From the NCBI GenBank assembly GCA_029532625.1, contig JARFXM010000007.1, positions 1,054,001 to 1,118,000 on the forward strand: a stretch of DNA of 64,000 bases, read 5' to 3'. Position numbers and translations under genes: made by a program. The DNA comes from Lomentospora prolificans (lineage: Eukaryota > Ascomycota > Sordariomycetes > Microascales > Microascaceae). The notes under the pieces were generated by a model. That model saw nothing but the letters and a program-made list of their open reading frames with translations, was not told where the DNA came from and did not search any database. The stretch's first letter is position 1; each line of letters begins with the position of its first letter. Shown here in pieces: positions 1 through 11,806 of the stretch.

Positions 1-2651
1 TGAATCTCTTTATAATCCCATTTACAACAAGGGAATATCTATAGACTTGGAGTATTACCTTGAAAGGCGAGTCCCATGCCCCAAATCTGTGCACTGGCGC
101 GCACTCCGCATTATCGCCTCGTCACCTCGGTATGAGGACGAGGAACTTGCACAGATCAGTGTGCTCTGGCCTATCGGGGTTTGAATTTAGCCATTTCTCA
201 TCTATCGGCCCTCCGTACGCTGACCCCAAGAGGCATTCTGGGGTGCAAAACGGTCGGTTTGCACGTTTGGCCTTGGCGTTTGGCCGCCTCGGCCAGCTCC
301 TTGATTTCCGGCCCCCACCCCTCGGAGAGCTGCCTTCTACTGATAACACAACCCTCTAGCCACGACGACCAGAATTAGGAGTAGACGGTGTGCGGGTTGA
401 AGAAGGGGAAAAGAGAGGGCGAAGTGTGATATAATGAAAGGTCTGATAACAAGCAGACGGTCGATGCAGGAGCGCCCTTAATGTCATACCCTGGGCCGTT
501 TCTCCCGCCTCTTCTTCAGTCGGAGGCATAATAGCGCCTCAGTCGAAGAAGGGTGTTCCTGCGCAATTTCCATTTGCGGAGGAACGGCTGCGGCTTGGAA
601 TGCCATACTAGGGAAGGAAGGGAGGGCCGGGGGGGTGGAGCAGGGCACGAGGGGCGTTAGCAATCCGGCAGCTGGCCGGGTATGAGAAAAGAAGGAAATG
701 CAACATTATGAAGTCTGGACGAGCCTGGCGGGGGAGATTTTCGCTGGATTAGCAAGGCAAACCGCCTAGTAATCGAATGTGACGAGGCCGCTTCCCTGAC
801 CGCGGAAGCCAAAGCAGAAGTGAGGAATTCTCAAAGCAAGGCCAGCTCGGGATGACAAGTATGACTTCTTTATTGATGATATTATTGAGACGCGTATCCA
901 GCTCGTGCAAGACTTCCAGAAATATATCAGGGAGCCAAACTTCCCTGACCTGCTCAACACTGCGATGCGGAGCATAATGATGGTCACGTCTGTGGATCAG
1001 CTTGAAGAATGTTGCGGAAAGATTGTGACCCGCCTCTTGCATACAGGCAGTGACCCCTGCACTAATGGCCCTATTGAAAACCTGTGTTTATTCACATATT
1101 CTTCCAGTCTGTAAGCGACGAGTCATGTTGGATAGGCCTGGTTGCCCCCATTTTATCGTGTTCCAAGGTTCCTCAATGCTGTTGTGGCCTCAACGGGATC
1201 CATCCGGGTATCCTCAATGGGTGAAAAGGTGCCCTGGCGTCATGTTTGTGGTGGCTATCCTCCGTCTATTGATTGCCTCAGCGTCATACTTTGAATACGA
1301 CGATTACAAGATAGTGCTACTCTACATAGCGGGACTTGCCTTTTCATACATGGTGGTCTGTGGTGCTTAGATCATCTGAGTGCCTTGGGATGCTGGTCAC
1401 ACCGATGACTGAAGGCTGGCTGTACTTGAGGCCATGATTTGTTTTCCGTCACAACCAAAAGCTGTTCTCGAATCACAAAATCGCAGCCGCGCCAAGACGC
1501 ACAAAAAACGCCATCCTTGGGGATGATCAGATTGGGGGCATCTATCACATGAACTGTTTACACCGGCCAAATACTGGGAGCAGTCTCAACTAGCCTCGCT
1601 TCCACCGACGTCACGCGAACAAGGAGTTGCACCGTGGACATCTCTCGAGATTGGCATAACGCGGCTAACTTGCCTATAACATATTTTGTGCCCGAGGGCG
1701 AAACATTAGACCAAATGATGAAGGATAAAAGTAATAGAAAGCCTATCGACTAGAAGAAGAAGAGAGCAGAAGACAGCGATCACAATAACCTGGATGCTCG
1801 TCCTGATTACCATAAACCTATCCAACACATGGATGACTTGACTAATTGCTGGGGGTAATCAGTGTGGACATGGTAATAGACAAGAAGAAATTTTTCGTGG
1901 ATCTAGAATACGATGTCTATTTCGCCCTTGAAGCAACTCTAGCTGGGCGGTTAGGCGTTGATAGCGGAGTTTTCGCGAACGAAGCTCAGGTTTAGCCCAG
2001 GGACATGTTGTTATGGACAGGCACAATTTATACAACTAGTCTTTCGTCAAGTCCTATTGAACCCCATTTCGACACCTCCCATGGTATTACCGACTCCAAA
2101 TATAATGAAATCAAAGACTCGACGCTATGCAATGTTATTATACTTCAACCCCTATAGGTTGGTCAAGTCGGTAGAGCTCTCCGGTTTCATGACAGTATTA
2201 TAAAAACAACAGAGCGAGCTCAGGTATGGTATAACCGCTCAACCAAATAGGTCTTTTCTGTCCAACATTCGTATATTAAACCGATTAGTTGGCCGGTAAG
2301 GCACGCTCTAGAAGATAAAATTATTAGAAAAGCCCTTGTAGTTTCCGTACCTGTTGGCACAGGATGTTATTCGATACACTTACACTTGCATTCCTAACAA
2401 GGCACACAAGGTGGTGACATATGGAAAGCCAACCTCATACTGCGCATCCACGTTGCGTGAGAGAATAAGCATTATGACAAAACATAATATGGTAACGCAT
2501 ATCATCCCAATATCAGTGCCGATATGCATTCTTCTTGATAGGTACGGTTGGTTTCGGCGGCGAGCGTGTCGGTTGTTCGCCCAGACAAGATACCACCAGG
2601 GGATATATATTATGGCCTGTCAGACATCAACCGTCAATAAAGTTCGGCATG

Positions 2652-3110
2652 TCAGTACCTCGAGCTTGATTTACTCACATATGGAATCGTCACCCAGAAC
2701 GGTGCCCAGGTAGGTGACGCTGGGCCTCCCTTGTCCTCGTTCAATATCTTCCATATTGACATTTGAGCTCCGATGTGAACAAATATTATGAGAATCACCA
2801 TAGCCGCTGGGATAGGCAAAGTCAAGTTTCGGAAGATTGGTGCCACATGCGACATGACCCGGTGGTACACGGTGTTCGGCCGCAACCTCGCATGGCCTAT
2901 CTGTGAGACCACTCTTGGGGACTCTTGGATGGGCGCCACCGTTGTCGTTGTAGTTACAGGTGCCGCACTAGCCATCTCGATGTCGCCCTCTGATGTGCCT
3001 GCGGATGTCCTTGTTCGTATCCTACTCAAGCTGAAGGGGAAAAGTTTGTTCGAGGGAGCTGCGCCATCGCTCTCCGTCCCGCGGGGGCGGAGCCGTAGTC
3101 GAGAAAGCAT
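2652..3110 (-). pseudogene. Possible remnant of a membrane protein gene
   Basis: The open frame encodes 152 residues. The first 70 are rich in Ser, Thr, Arg and Glu, like a cytoplasmic loop. They are followed near residues 98-115 by one hydrophobic segment (LPIPAAMVILIIFVHIGAQM) that could span a membrane. A good splice donor (gtgagt) lies near the 3' end, but no downstream exon with recognisable coding was found. Upstream on the same strand, another frame (DESVEFEAIQLEHSYIAKAR) also looks like loop sequence, which suggests a frameshift. A membrane carrier with a long central loop is possible. The family is not identified and the frame may be chance. Confidence 0.2.
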
Positions 3111-3980
3111 TCTTGGTCTGGCGGGTCGTAGAACTATGTCTCTTTTGTCGAGCTTTTGCTATGTAGGAATGCTCGAGTTGGATGGCCTCAAACTCGACAC
3201 TCTCGTCGAAGCTTCCCCTCCCCGGGTCAAATTGGCTCTCTCGTGGGGTCCAGCGTCACGGTCCAGCTCAGATAATGCATTCGCGCTGAAAGATATCTAG
3301 TGAAGCTGCCGATCGCAACCGTATTTGGAGTGAAAAAAAAAAAATTCAGGACTCGTATTCACGATGGACCCTTGAAAAGAGAAAGAACAGGTAAGCTCTG
3401 TACAGGTTCGCAGTTTCGAAGCACTGTCTTGACCCAAGGGTACATCCGTCCGGGGTTCCTTACCCCCGATCTCCACTCCCTTGTCGGACGTCGTTTTCGT
3501 TTGAGTACCATGTACCCTTGACTTTGTAGCCGCATAATAAACCGAAGGTAACAGCAGCACAGGTGTCGTGTAAGGTCCAGCGTAGCTGGAGCTGTGTGAA
3601 ACCCGACCCGTTTTGTGATTGTTCGGTTGACTGTTCAGGCTAAAATGGCAGGGTAGTAGCCAAGACAGCACAGGAGCCGCCCCCCTTGTTGCGGCATCTT
3701 GGCGAGCAAACCTTTCGTTCGTGCAAGGTGACGGAGAATTTAAGCTTCCTCGTCGATTGATCCAGACTTTGCAGCTTGGTGGAACTCTGGGGGAGATCCA
3801 GCTGCAGGCAATCAGCTTGTGCCGATTGGCCCCTCGTCGAGATCCCATGTGCCTATAATATTATTAAAGAGCTACAGGAATTGGCAGCCTCTTCATAGTG
3901 GTGTGGAGGTGAAATGTTTAGCCTCCGAATACTATGAGACTAAATTTCCGGGCGTTTTATATTTGGCGGAGCCGACGAAT

Positions 3981-3998
3981 CTATACCAATTGGTATAG
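3981..3998. repeat. 18-bp perfect palindrome
   Basis: CTATACCAATTGGTATAG equals its own reverse complement over all 18 bases. It lies in gene-poor DNA about 1.6 kb upstream of the DUF4360 gene. Nothing nearby shows whether it is an operator-like site or chance. Confidence 0.6.
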
Positions 3999-5607
3999 TT
4001 GAAGTCCCTCATGACAACTTTATACATGACTTGATTCGGCGGCGAAGTTGTATACATCAACCAGTCACACGACTACCCGGGAATTCCCAAGTCACTGGGA
4101 GCATGGACAACAAGCAAACAGACGCCATAGAATGCTAGAACTGCGCAACGGCATATAGAGTATGAAAGATATGGAAGTTCTCATGATCGCCAAACTCTCG
4201 CCGAACTATTTTTTTTCTTTGGGAATATCTCTCTCTATTATACCTTTCGGTGCAACCACAGGGGCGTGCGCGTCAAGAGACACCGACAGATCCTATTTCC
4301 GATGAGTGGCCTCGTATAAAAATTACAGAGCGAGCGGGAAACTCGGGGCTTGTAGGCCGTTGAGAATCACGAGATGGGAGATGGGCGGCTAGGAAGGAGC
4401 CATCGTTGAAGAGCCCTTCTTGGCTCCTTCCCACCTTTGATATCCCCAAGGCCTGAGTTAAGTATATACCCCCAAGTCCAGTCAAAGTTTCCAACCGAGT
4501 AGCTCAAGCACCTGGCAGGGTGCGACTGTGGCATTGGCCTCCGCAGAGCGCTCAATGGTTAGAAACAAACCCGTTCTGGGAGAGTTTCATAGCTCGATGG
4601 GTTCGATCCCGGTGCGAACTCGGAGGGTGAACTTTTTGCCCTTTTTTACCTCCGCACATCACACATAGCAAAGGAGAGAAATTCTTTTTCGTTTTTTGGG
4701 CCTCTCAATAACCAATACTTTTTCTTGCCTTAGTCCAGTCCAATACTTTTCCTGGGTCAACCTCATTTTGTTTTTTCTTCTTTCTGTTTTTTTTTTATCA
4801 TTTTTTTTAGCATTTATTCCACTTAGACCTCACTTTCGCGGCTCGCGAGGCGACATCTGTCTCTATATATTAATACTACTACCCCTAAAATATAAGTTGG
4901 GGCAAGGTGAACGACACAATCTGTCGAGATGGGTTAAAGTCCGGAGTCTCCAGAAAGAGAGGACTTGGGTTACAACATCTTCGTTCTCACGGGCTGCATA
5001 TTCGACGTTGAAGCAATAACCCGGATTCTCCATGCTGGAAGGGGAATACATCCATGTATCGATGTGCTCTATATAACCCCACTACGACTGCCGAAATTAT
5101 TGCACTTCCCCCACAAAACAGCATTCTTATGCCGGAATGAAGAGGTGAGGAGGTGCAGGCTGACCTTGAGTGGGCTTAAACATCGTACAAGATCCCGTCT
5201 CGCAGATATTTACATGCATGGGGCTATTTGGGTATGATTCCCCAATTTTTTAATCAAGAATCACTCTGGAACGAGCATCACTAGATGGAAGGTTCCCCTC
5301 CGGATGGACAAAAGGCTCATCATATGTTCAATTTATTCCATTGGTGAAGGGTAATGTAAACGGGCTTGATTATACGCGGTTCATTCAGCCGCCAAACATT
5401 GCTTCTCTCAGCCAGTTATACGCCGCGAATCCTTCGGCGGAGGGGATCGTCCAATTTACCTTTCCACGGCAGCTTTCCAAGGAAAATCACTTAAATACAG
5501 AGGGGACACCATGGGGCACTGTCGGTGCCCAGCATGTTGGAGGAACTAGGAGAATTCTTTACGCCTCCGCCCTCTCTAATTCTTTTTCGGCCGCCAATCA
5601 CGACAAG

Positions 5608-6933
5608 ATGCGGAGCATACAGAACGGACTACTCCTCCTTTGTCTCGCCTTCCCAGGTGTTCTGGGTGCGGCTGTCCAACGCAGGACCGAGAGCGTTCAG
5701 AGAATCGCCGAGCGCCAAAATACTGCTGCCAGCTTTCCGCGCATTCCGACCGACGCTGCAAAGAGGAAATATTATGTGATCCTCCAGGACGATGAGTACG
5801 GACAACCCCTTCAGGTGATGCAGGATCCGGGTGAGGAAGACCCTATTGAGGAGGAGCCAGTTGATGAGGCACCTGTCGAAGAAGAACCCGCCGAAGAGGA
5901 GCCGGTTGAAGATCCTCCGGTTGAAGAAGAGCCCGTCGAGGAAGAGCCCGTCGAGGAAGCACCTGTTGAAGAGGAGCCCGTTGAAGAGGAGCCCGTTGAA
6001 GAGGAGCCTGTTGAAGAGGAGCCTGTTGAAGAGGAGCCTGTTGAAGAAGCACCTGTTGAAGAAGAGCCGGTAGAGGAGCCTCCTGCTGAAGAAGAACTAC
6101 CTGTCGAAGAGGAACCTGTCGAAGAACCTCCAGCCGAAGAAGAGCCAGTGGATGAGCCACCTGTCGAGGAGGAGCCCGTTGAAGAGCCCCCGGCCGAGGA
6201 GGAACCTCCGGCTGAGGAGCCCCCCACTGAAGAGGCTCCAGTCAAGGAAGGACCTGAATTACCGCCATACCCCGCAGTCGCTTTCAAGAATCTCAAATGG
6301 ACCGGCAAGGGCTGCCCAGCTGACAGCGAAGTGACGATCGAAGCCCCAGCACTCACAACCGTGGAAGTGATGAACTTCAAGTTCAACAACCTGATCGCTA
6401 CGTACATTAGTGAGGATACCGAAGATGACTCGTCTGACTGTACACTATCTATCGAGATTGAGGACATCCCTGCGGGTTGGCGCCTGAGCGTGTTTGACGT
6501 TCAAGCCCACGGAGGAATATACCTCACTACTGGAGCCACGGCTTTGTTCAACAGCTCTCTTGGATGGAGCGAAAGCGAAAACCTTGTAAGTGGTACTCCG
6601 TTTTCGTTTTCTGTGCATATCGATATCTAGAAAGACAAGTAACTAACCTTGAATTTCGCTTAATAGTATGAAATTGGCAAGTATTGGCCCAACCTCGAGG
6701 AAGGCAAGACTGTCGACCAGCCATTCTTCACCGATCCTCTATTCCTGTTCAAGATTCCCGACGAAGATAAGCCCAAGTACTGGTCGGTATGCTCAGCAGA
6801 TGACCAGCCTACTTCCGGAACAGTTAACCTCGGGTTCAGACTCTCTATCCAGACGGACCCGGAGCAAAAGCCCCAGGCGCAGGTGTCCCTGGGTCAGATT
6901 GATGTCTTCAGCCGCTTTGAGCCTTGCGCATGA
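5608..6933 (+). CDS. Secreted DUF4360 protein with long Pro-Val-Glu repeat
   Basis: There are two exons, 5608-6585 and 6667-6933. The 81-bp phase-0 intron starts gtaagt and ends tag. The product is 414 residues. The ATG at 5608 was chosen because it begins a good signal peptide (MRSIQNGLLLLCLAFPGVLG); the frame is open further upstream, but without such a start. A Lys-Arg site near residue 53 could be cut by a Kex2-type protease. Residues about 74-214 are an acidic repeat built from PVEEEP, PAEEEP and PVDEAP units. Residues about 226-414 match the fungal DUF4360 pattern: an early Gly-Lys-Gly-Cys-Pro, a Cys followed by 'IPAGW', a 'YWSVC' near the end and a terminal Cys. The protein is expected to be secreted or wall-associated. 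The function of DUF4360 is not known. The repeat is the unusual part, since most family members are about 200 residues. Confidence 0.85.
5827..6250 (+). repeat. Degenerate repeat coding for PVEEEP units
   Basis: About 140 codons alternate Pro-Val/Ala with two or three Glu, for example gttgaagaggagcccgtt. Units drift by synonymous changes (gaa/gag, ccc/cct/ccg) and by small differences in length. Some stretches near 5970-6060 are almost identical and look recently duplicated. The composition leaves other frames and the opposite strand open, so the long antisense frames here are artefacts. Confidence 0.9.
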
Positions 6934-8378
6934 GCTGGATCCAAGAATTGGGGGTTCTAAGGAATACTAGAGGCTATATATACACGACTTTGTACTTTTC
7001 ATGAATATATTTTGATTAGTTCGTCTACAGCTTGGATGCTAATTGCAGAATACCGAGTTGTTAGGCTCTTTGGTCACTTGATCGAGTAATCTCGTGCTCT
7101 ATTATATCTTGCGAATTCAGTATTAATCATGATTGTGCACCTATCCCACAACCCATCGATTTAGCTAAAACCATGGTCGCTACACTGGTCGGTTATGATG
7201 CATATATACGTCAAATGTATCATCGCTATGTTTAGATCCACGACCACGGAATCTACCCCTGCGTCATCTCGATGATCCCACAGACCTTGTATATACTGTC
7301 CCGTCCCGAAGTCATGTAGAATTAGACGGCGCTCCGACCACGCAGCCTGTGGATAAAGCATTATTAACACGCTCACCAACCCCCTCGCAGAACGAGCAGT
7401 GAAATGTCATGAAGCTCTAATACGAGTTAGAACCGAGTCCGATCCTCCGTTCGGGGCCTAGAGAATCCACATCTATGACGACATCAAGGTAGCGTGGCGT
7501 TGGGATTGGGGAGACCTCTGGATGTTCGTCTGGGGCCACACACATCGCATATTACAACTGGGCACATACACCCCTTCGCATGCCCCCCCCCCCCCCCCCG
7601 GGTTTGGCTTTTTGTCATTTCCTTAGGATTAAGCACCGATATCCCTGGCCTGGCCCTCGCAGTGCCCACTTGGCATTCATACCATTTCGTCTGGATCCAT
7701 TCTTGAGCGCATATATCTATTCACCGCATTTACAGTGTTCTCCTATTTTTCATCTCTTACCCACACTTTCACCCACTATCTTACTCAATAAAGCTGTTAG
7801 AGTCACCGTAGATGATGGGAGGCTGCCGGCCTCAGCTCTGCCGCACCATGGTTCCGCAGTCGAGAGAGGGGAACAGGATTATGTCCAGGGTGGACAGGGT
7901 GGAGAGTCCCGGCCAAACCATCAACTCTGGGCACGATTCACTACTAAGATACCTGCTGACTGATTTCCTAATAAACCAGTGTCTGGCAACATAATGGCCA
8001 ATGTGGCGGCATAGCCTTTTTCCGGCCCTAGAACTCCTGCTGAGTTTCTACCAATCCAGCGTCGCGATCTCGGCCGATAATATAATGCGAGGCTTCAGAC
8101 CCGGTCATACCCTTTTTTTGCTGTTGTTTTTCGAGTTCGCGCCGTCTGTCTGGTTCAACAACCGGAAAGCTTGTGGTCCCGGTCCAACACCATTCTGATT
8201 CATAACCAATCTTGTCTTGCATTTCCAGACTCATGTCTTGCCGTATATTACTTGCACTATTCACAAACAACCCTAAACTCACCTACCTCCCCGCTATCTG
8301 CATCAACACTCTAAATCTCCATGACGGTTACCTTTCCTCTTCCGTGACCAGGAAGTAAAAGAGAAAGAAGAAGCAACA
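6934..8378. other. Intergenic region, no gene seen
   Basis: This holds the 3' flank of the DUF4360 gene and the 5' flank of the broken dehydrogenase. A run of 17 C lies at 7583-7599. Short frames on both strands have no protein-like features. Confidence 0.5.
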
Positions 8379-8972
8379 ATGCCTGGCAAGTTTGAGCTCA
8401 AACAGCCTCTCGGAACATACCTCCTCGGCTACCCTCTCCTCCACACTCTCGCCCCTCTTCTACACTTGACAATCTACAAGGAGGCCAACGTGCCTTGGAC
8501 ATATCCAACCGTCGAGACTCAAAACAAGGATGAATTAATCATCCCCACCCTTAAGAACCAAGTTGACGATATCATCGCCCCCTTCGCTGTGATAATACCG
8601 GGCGGGGGTACCCGAAGTTGCGTCACGTCGTGACTGTCGAGGCGGCCTGGCAACTAGAGGCTCCCGTGCTCATCGTCAGCACTGCACCTGACTTCCGCCC
8701 GCGACAGAGGGTGAGATCACAGCGCACAACGTCGTGGTCGAGTTCCCCAAGAGGAGCCAAAAGCGCTACGTCCTTGAGATGTGCTACCATCCCAACATCG
8801 TTACGGAGTTCTATAGGATCTCTAAGGAGAACGGGCGGAAGATCAATCCATTTACTAGGGCATTGCGCAGCAGGTTTTGTGGATGGAGGAATCGGCAGAA
8901 ATGATTCCCTCAGAGGGGACGAAGATGGCGGTCGCCAAAGCCTTGGCTGCAACGGCTGCGATGTCGAAGTAG
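8379..8972 (+). pseudogene. Broken shikimate/quinate dehydrogenase-like gene
   Basis: The ATG at 8379 starts a typical substrate-binding N-terminus (GTYLLGYPLLHTLAPLLH, then VPWTY and VET), comparable to the 'HS..P..HN' region of shikimate/quinate dehydrogenases. After about 60 residues the alignment breaks. The part that should carry the catalytic Lys and the Asn-Thr-Asp motif is missing, and only a scrap of the nucleotide-binding glycine loop (PGGGTR) remains. In other frames the C-terminal part follows: 'APVLIVSTAPDF', then 'YVLEMCYHPN', then a tail ending 'AKALAATAAMSK' and stop at 8970-8972. These align in order with 'SPLYVVGTVPDF' and 'VLLDMCFKPR' of the intact gene at 12442-13347. At least one internal deletion and several frameshifts are needed, so it cannot make an active enzyme. 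Confidence 0.8.
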
Positions 8973-9223
8973 GGGAGTTGGGTATCCGTTTTACGTTGTC
9001 GAAACTAGCATACATATCTGTAATGAAGGAATGTTATGTTCAAGAAATAGTATTAATAACAGAAGGACAAAGGTTGATTGGCGCATTTGATGATGCGAGC
9101 CCCTTATAACTATTTATTACCCGAAGACCTGGGACTGGGGAAGCAGAATAGTCATTGCTTTTCCCGTTGTGTCTTGTTATGCTGTGGAGGTATAAATTCA
9201 TATTCCCTATTATCTTAAATACC

Positions 9224-9670
9224 CTAGCTTTTGTTGATGATGCCATTCACTGCAAAATCAATCGCATAGTTATATCCAAGCACACCACACCCCATAATCA
9301 CCGCCGCTGCCTTGTCGCTCAAATAGCTATGGTGCCTAAACTTTTCACGCGTATGCGTATTGCTAATATGCAACTCCACAAAGGGGATCCCCACGCCTAA
9401 AAGAGCGTCCCGTATCGCCACGCTCGTGTGGGTGAATGCGCCAGGGTTGATCACGATGGCGCCCACGTTGCCACGCGCCTCGTGGATCCGGTCGATGATG
9501 GCGCCCTCGTGGTTGGATTGGAAAGCTTGCAGCTCCACGCCGAGGGTCGAGGCATGCTGCTTGGCTTGGTCCTCGAGCTGGGGGAGCGTTGTGTGGCCGT
9601 AGATGTGAGGCTCTCGGAGGCCTAGAAGGTTTAGGTTGGGGCCGTTGATGAGGAGGACGATTTTTCTCAT
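9224..9670 (-). CDS. qutE: Type II 3-dehydroquinate dehydratase (catabolic)
   Basis: The enzyme dehydrates 3-dehydroquinate to 3-dehydroshikimate in quinate breakdown. The 148-residue single-exon product has the length and all main motifs of the type II family: NGPNLNLLG at residues 9-17, Arg and catalytic Tyr in 'LREPHIYG', 'NPGAFTHTSVAIRDAL' in the middle, the active-site His in 'VELHISN', and the C-terminal 'REKFRHHSYLSDKA'. The fungal homologues are qutE (Aspergillus) and qa-2 (Neurospora). The anabolic reaction is normally done by the type I domain of AROM, so a free type II enzyme points to catabolism. It lies between a broken dehydrogenase and broken repressor pieces, with the other quinate enzymes 3-5 kb away. 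Confidence 0.95.
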   Translation of the reverse strand: MRKIVLLINGPNLNLLGLREPHIYGHTTLPQLEDQAKQHASTLGVELQAFQSNHEGAIIDRIHEARGNVGAIVINPGAFTHTSVAIRDALLGVGIPFVELHISNTHTREKFRHHSYLSDKAAAVIMGCGVLGYNYAIDFAVNGIINKS

Positions 9671-11096
9671 GGTTGCGTTCTTCTTTCTCGCGGCCTTCGA
9701 TATCCTTGTCTGGGTGGGTTTCCCAGTAGAGGAGGGAAGGGGTTAGTTCGTGGCGGTAGGAAGTAATAAACCAGGAAGTGTATGATGCCAGTGAAGAAAT
9801 TACCACAGGGACAGCTCAATCTGCTGGCGTTAAAAGTAACTTGAACCCGGTAATGCTTACAAGGGGTTTAGTGCCGATGCCGACCAACTCCTGACGCGGG
9901 GTAGTGATCCATATACCAAGTCGGATATTTAAACAAACATATGACAATCGGGGACGCCAGGCTAGCCGGTCCATCGGAAAAGGACAACGCCGTGCACGAC
10001 CAGTAATATCGCTGCCGCCCCGCTCCGTATCCACACTTTCACACCTCCACCCGCTCCACGAAACGGCTTTGAACTTCCCACTTGCCTGCAACCTGCAATG
10101 GAGAATGCTGTAAGCGCTTTCACGGCGATGTTTTTTGCTGAAAATCTGGCATGCTATTTTCGGCCCATGATTGGAAATATATTGGGACGTACTATGCTTA
10201 GCTACACTTAATACTAGTCGCTCACGCCCGGCGGAAGCCACCTGCTGTACATCTCTGAATCATGCAGTACTACTACGCTTCTCGCTGGCCATGGTGGACC
10301 TTCTCTCCTTGCCCGCGGGCACACGGCCTTCTGAGGCCATTCAAAACAACGACCCGGGCAACCTAGTAATAGAGCGTTTCAAGCTACGCGAACTGGCCGG
10401 GGGCTGGCCCTACTACAGGTTGGTCTCTACGCCCCCGCTGTCCCAATGCCCTGATCCCAGATGCTAAGAGGGGAAAAAAACTTGAAGATTCCTGTGAGTG
10501 GGAGAATTTCCAGGAGGAGACTATGGGTGTCAAGGTTTTGAGGGATATGGCAGGGCATACACGCCACGTGGGCACGGTGAACCGTGAGAAGCATGACTTT
10601 TTGTAGAAGTCGGCCCAGGAGTGGCTCGGGGGTTAAGGATGTCGATGCATAGATGTAGTCTTGTAAGTCAATAGACACCTTCAAAGACTAGGTCTCAGTC
10701 ATGCCAGCCTGTTGCTAATAGCCAAGCTCTGGAACACACGAGGCTTCGTTTTCGATAGGTATTTTCTTGTCAGGCTGTGGGGGCACTGCCTCGCGCCACC
10801 ATCACAAAATTCAGGGGTTAGCTGGGTTAACAAGGGAACGAAAAAGAAGCATAATATTAATAAATACTCTTTGTTTATAAAACATGAGGTTGGCAAAGAC
10901 CGTTCCCGCTCGCGCACACCAAGAGCGTAGGGACGGACCTGGCCCCCTCGCATTACCGGAAACAGCATCTGAGGGCCAAGTATCTGATATCTTGATAGGG
11001 ATGGTAGAGGTATCATTATTTACGCTTGCTTGTACTGAGGTATTCCAAGCTAATATGCACCTCATTACAACTATTCCCCCCGATATGACACCCCAC
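9671..11096. other. Intergenic region, no gene seen
   Basis: This is the upstream flank of the dehydroquinase gene, followed by sequence without recognisable coding. More repressor remnants might be expected here, but none were recognised. I looked by eye for the QA-1F type activator site (GGATAA-N4-TTATCC) and did not see one. Confidence 0.4.
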
Positions 11097-11547
11097 TCAC
11101 GGGCCTGTAAAGCTCGTCTCGGCGCCGTACGCTGCCTTGTATACGCTGCGGGAGTGTTGGCCGCACGATAAAAGTAGTTGGTCGGCGTCCACGAGGTGGA
11201 AACCGAGGGCGCACGAGACCATCGCTGCCAACATCGACATGCCGGTGTCGCGGACGCCGATGAGCAACGGCGGACGAGTCTGGATTGTATTTTCTCGCCG
11301 GCGTGTTCTTAGCAGGGCGGTACTCATGGGACCGGCGCCGGTTGACCGTGCGAGTGAGCGCATCCGTAAGTACTATCCTCCGCACCGCCCAACGGCGCTT
11401 CGTCATTGGGGCTCAAGAAGCCATTTCGGGCTTATATCTCTGGGTTTCGCTTTCGACTGGCGAAAGGCTCGACGCCGTACATGGGCTTAGAATACGTGAC
11501 GTGGTGTCGGTCCGTGCAAGAGAGTTCGGGATATTGGGACGGTCCAT
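11097..11547 (-). pseudogene. QutR/qa-1S-like repressor, N-terminal and kinase-like remnant
   Basis: QutR/qa-1S repressors resemble the last three domains of AROM (shikimate kinase, dehydroquinase, shikimate dehydrogenase) and silence the quinate genes. On the - strand a Ser/Pro-rich start (MDRPNIPNS...LSPVESE) runs from the ATG at 11547 to an early stop. A second frame carries 'KYNPDSS'. A third frame continues with the kinase-like P-loop region 'LLIGVRDTGMSMLAAMVS', then 'LGFHLVDADQ', and a tail 'YKAAYGAE' typical of shikimate-kinase folds. The normal P-loop Lys-Ser/Thr is replaced by Met-Ser, which could be decay or a repressor trait. Several frameshifts and stops break the gene, and the remaining domains do not follow on this strand. 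Confidence 0.7.
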
Positions 11548-11806
11548 GAGCGCGCGTTAGAAACAAATATTAAATTCAATGCGCCAAATACTTCAAATTG
11601 TTTTAATGTTCTTGGGTGCTGTTACGGGGACTAGCGTTAGTAACGCATCGTGGGTTGATGGTATATTAAGCCAAGGGAGGTCGTCGAATGGAGAATTAAG
11701 AGCCTGAAGCTTGCAAACTCCGACACTTGAGAAAGCCACACAGGAATGATGATGTCACTGTCTATTCTCTGGTTAGTCATCGATTCAGTGGCCAGCAAGG
11801 ATCCCA

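Larger units (their letters stand above)
1..5607. other. Gene-poor region with degraded coding-like scraps
   Basis: No intact gene is recognised. Two stretches look weakly coding. On the + strand at about 845-1111 an open frame reads as a charged helical segment (DDKYDFF...DIIETRIQLV) and ends at a stop after 'FTYSSSL'. On the - strand at 3110-2652 there is a Ser/Arg-rich stretch and one membrane span. Neither joins to a full protein. The stretch at 1700-2700 is relatively A+T-rich by eye, as old inactivated DNA in fungi often is. Other contents are an 18-bp palindrome at 3981-3998 and a tRNA-like hairpin near 4550-4627. Confidence 0.5.

Noticed and set aside
3297..3848. 183-codon frame on the - strand
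   Set aside because: No domain, signal peptide or splice support; the composition looks random.
4550..4627. tRNA-like sequence with 'gggttcgatccc' and a cctccg/cggagg outer stem
   Set aside because: The T stem has a mismatch, no anticodon arm can be drawn, and the acceptor pairing is incomplete. It is at most a tRNA remnant.
5811..6467. 218-codon Ser/Gly/Thr-rich frame on the - strand
   Set aside because: It is the mirror of the PVEEEP repeat; repeated codons keep the opposite strand open. It has no start context, splice signals or family.
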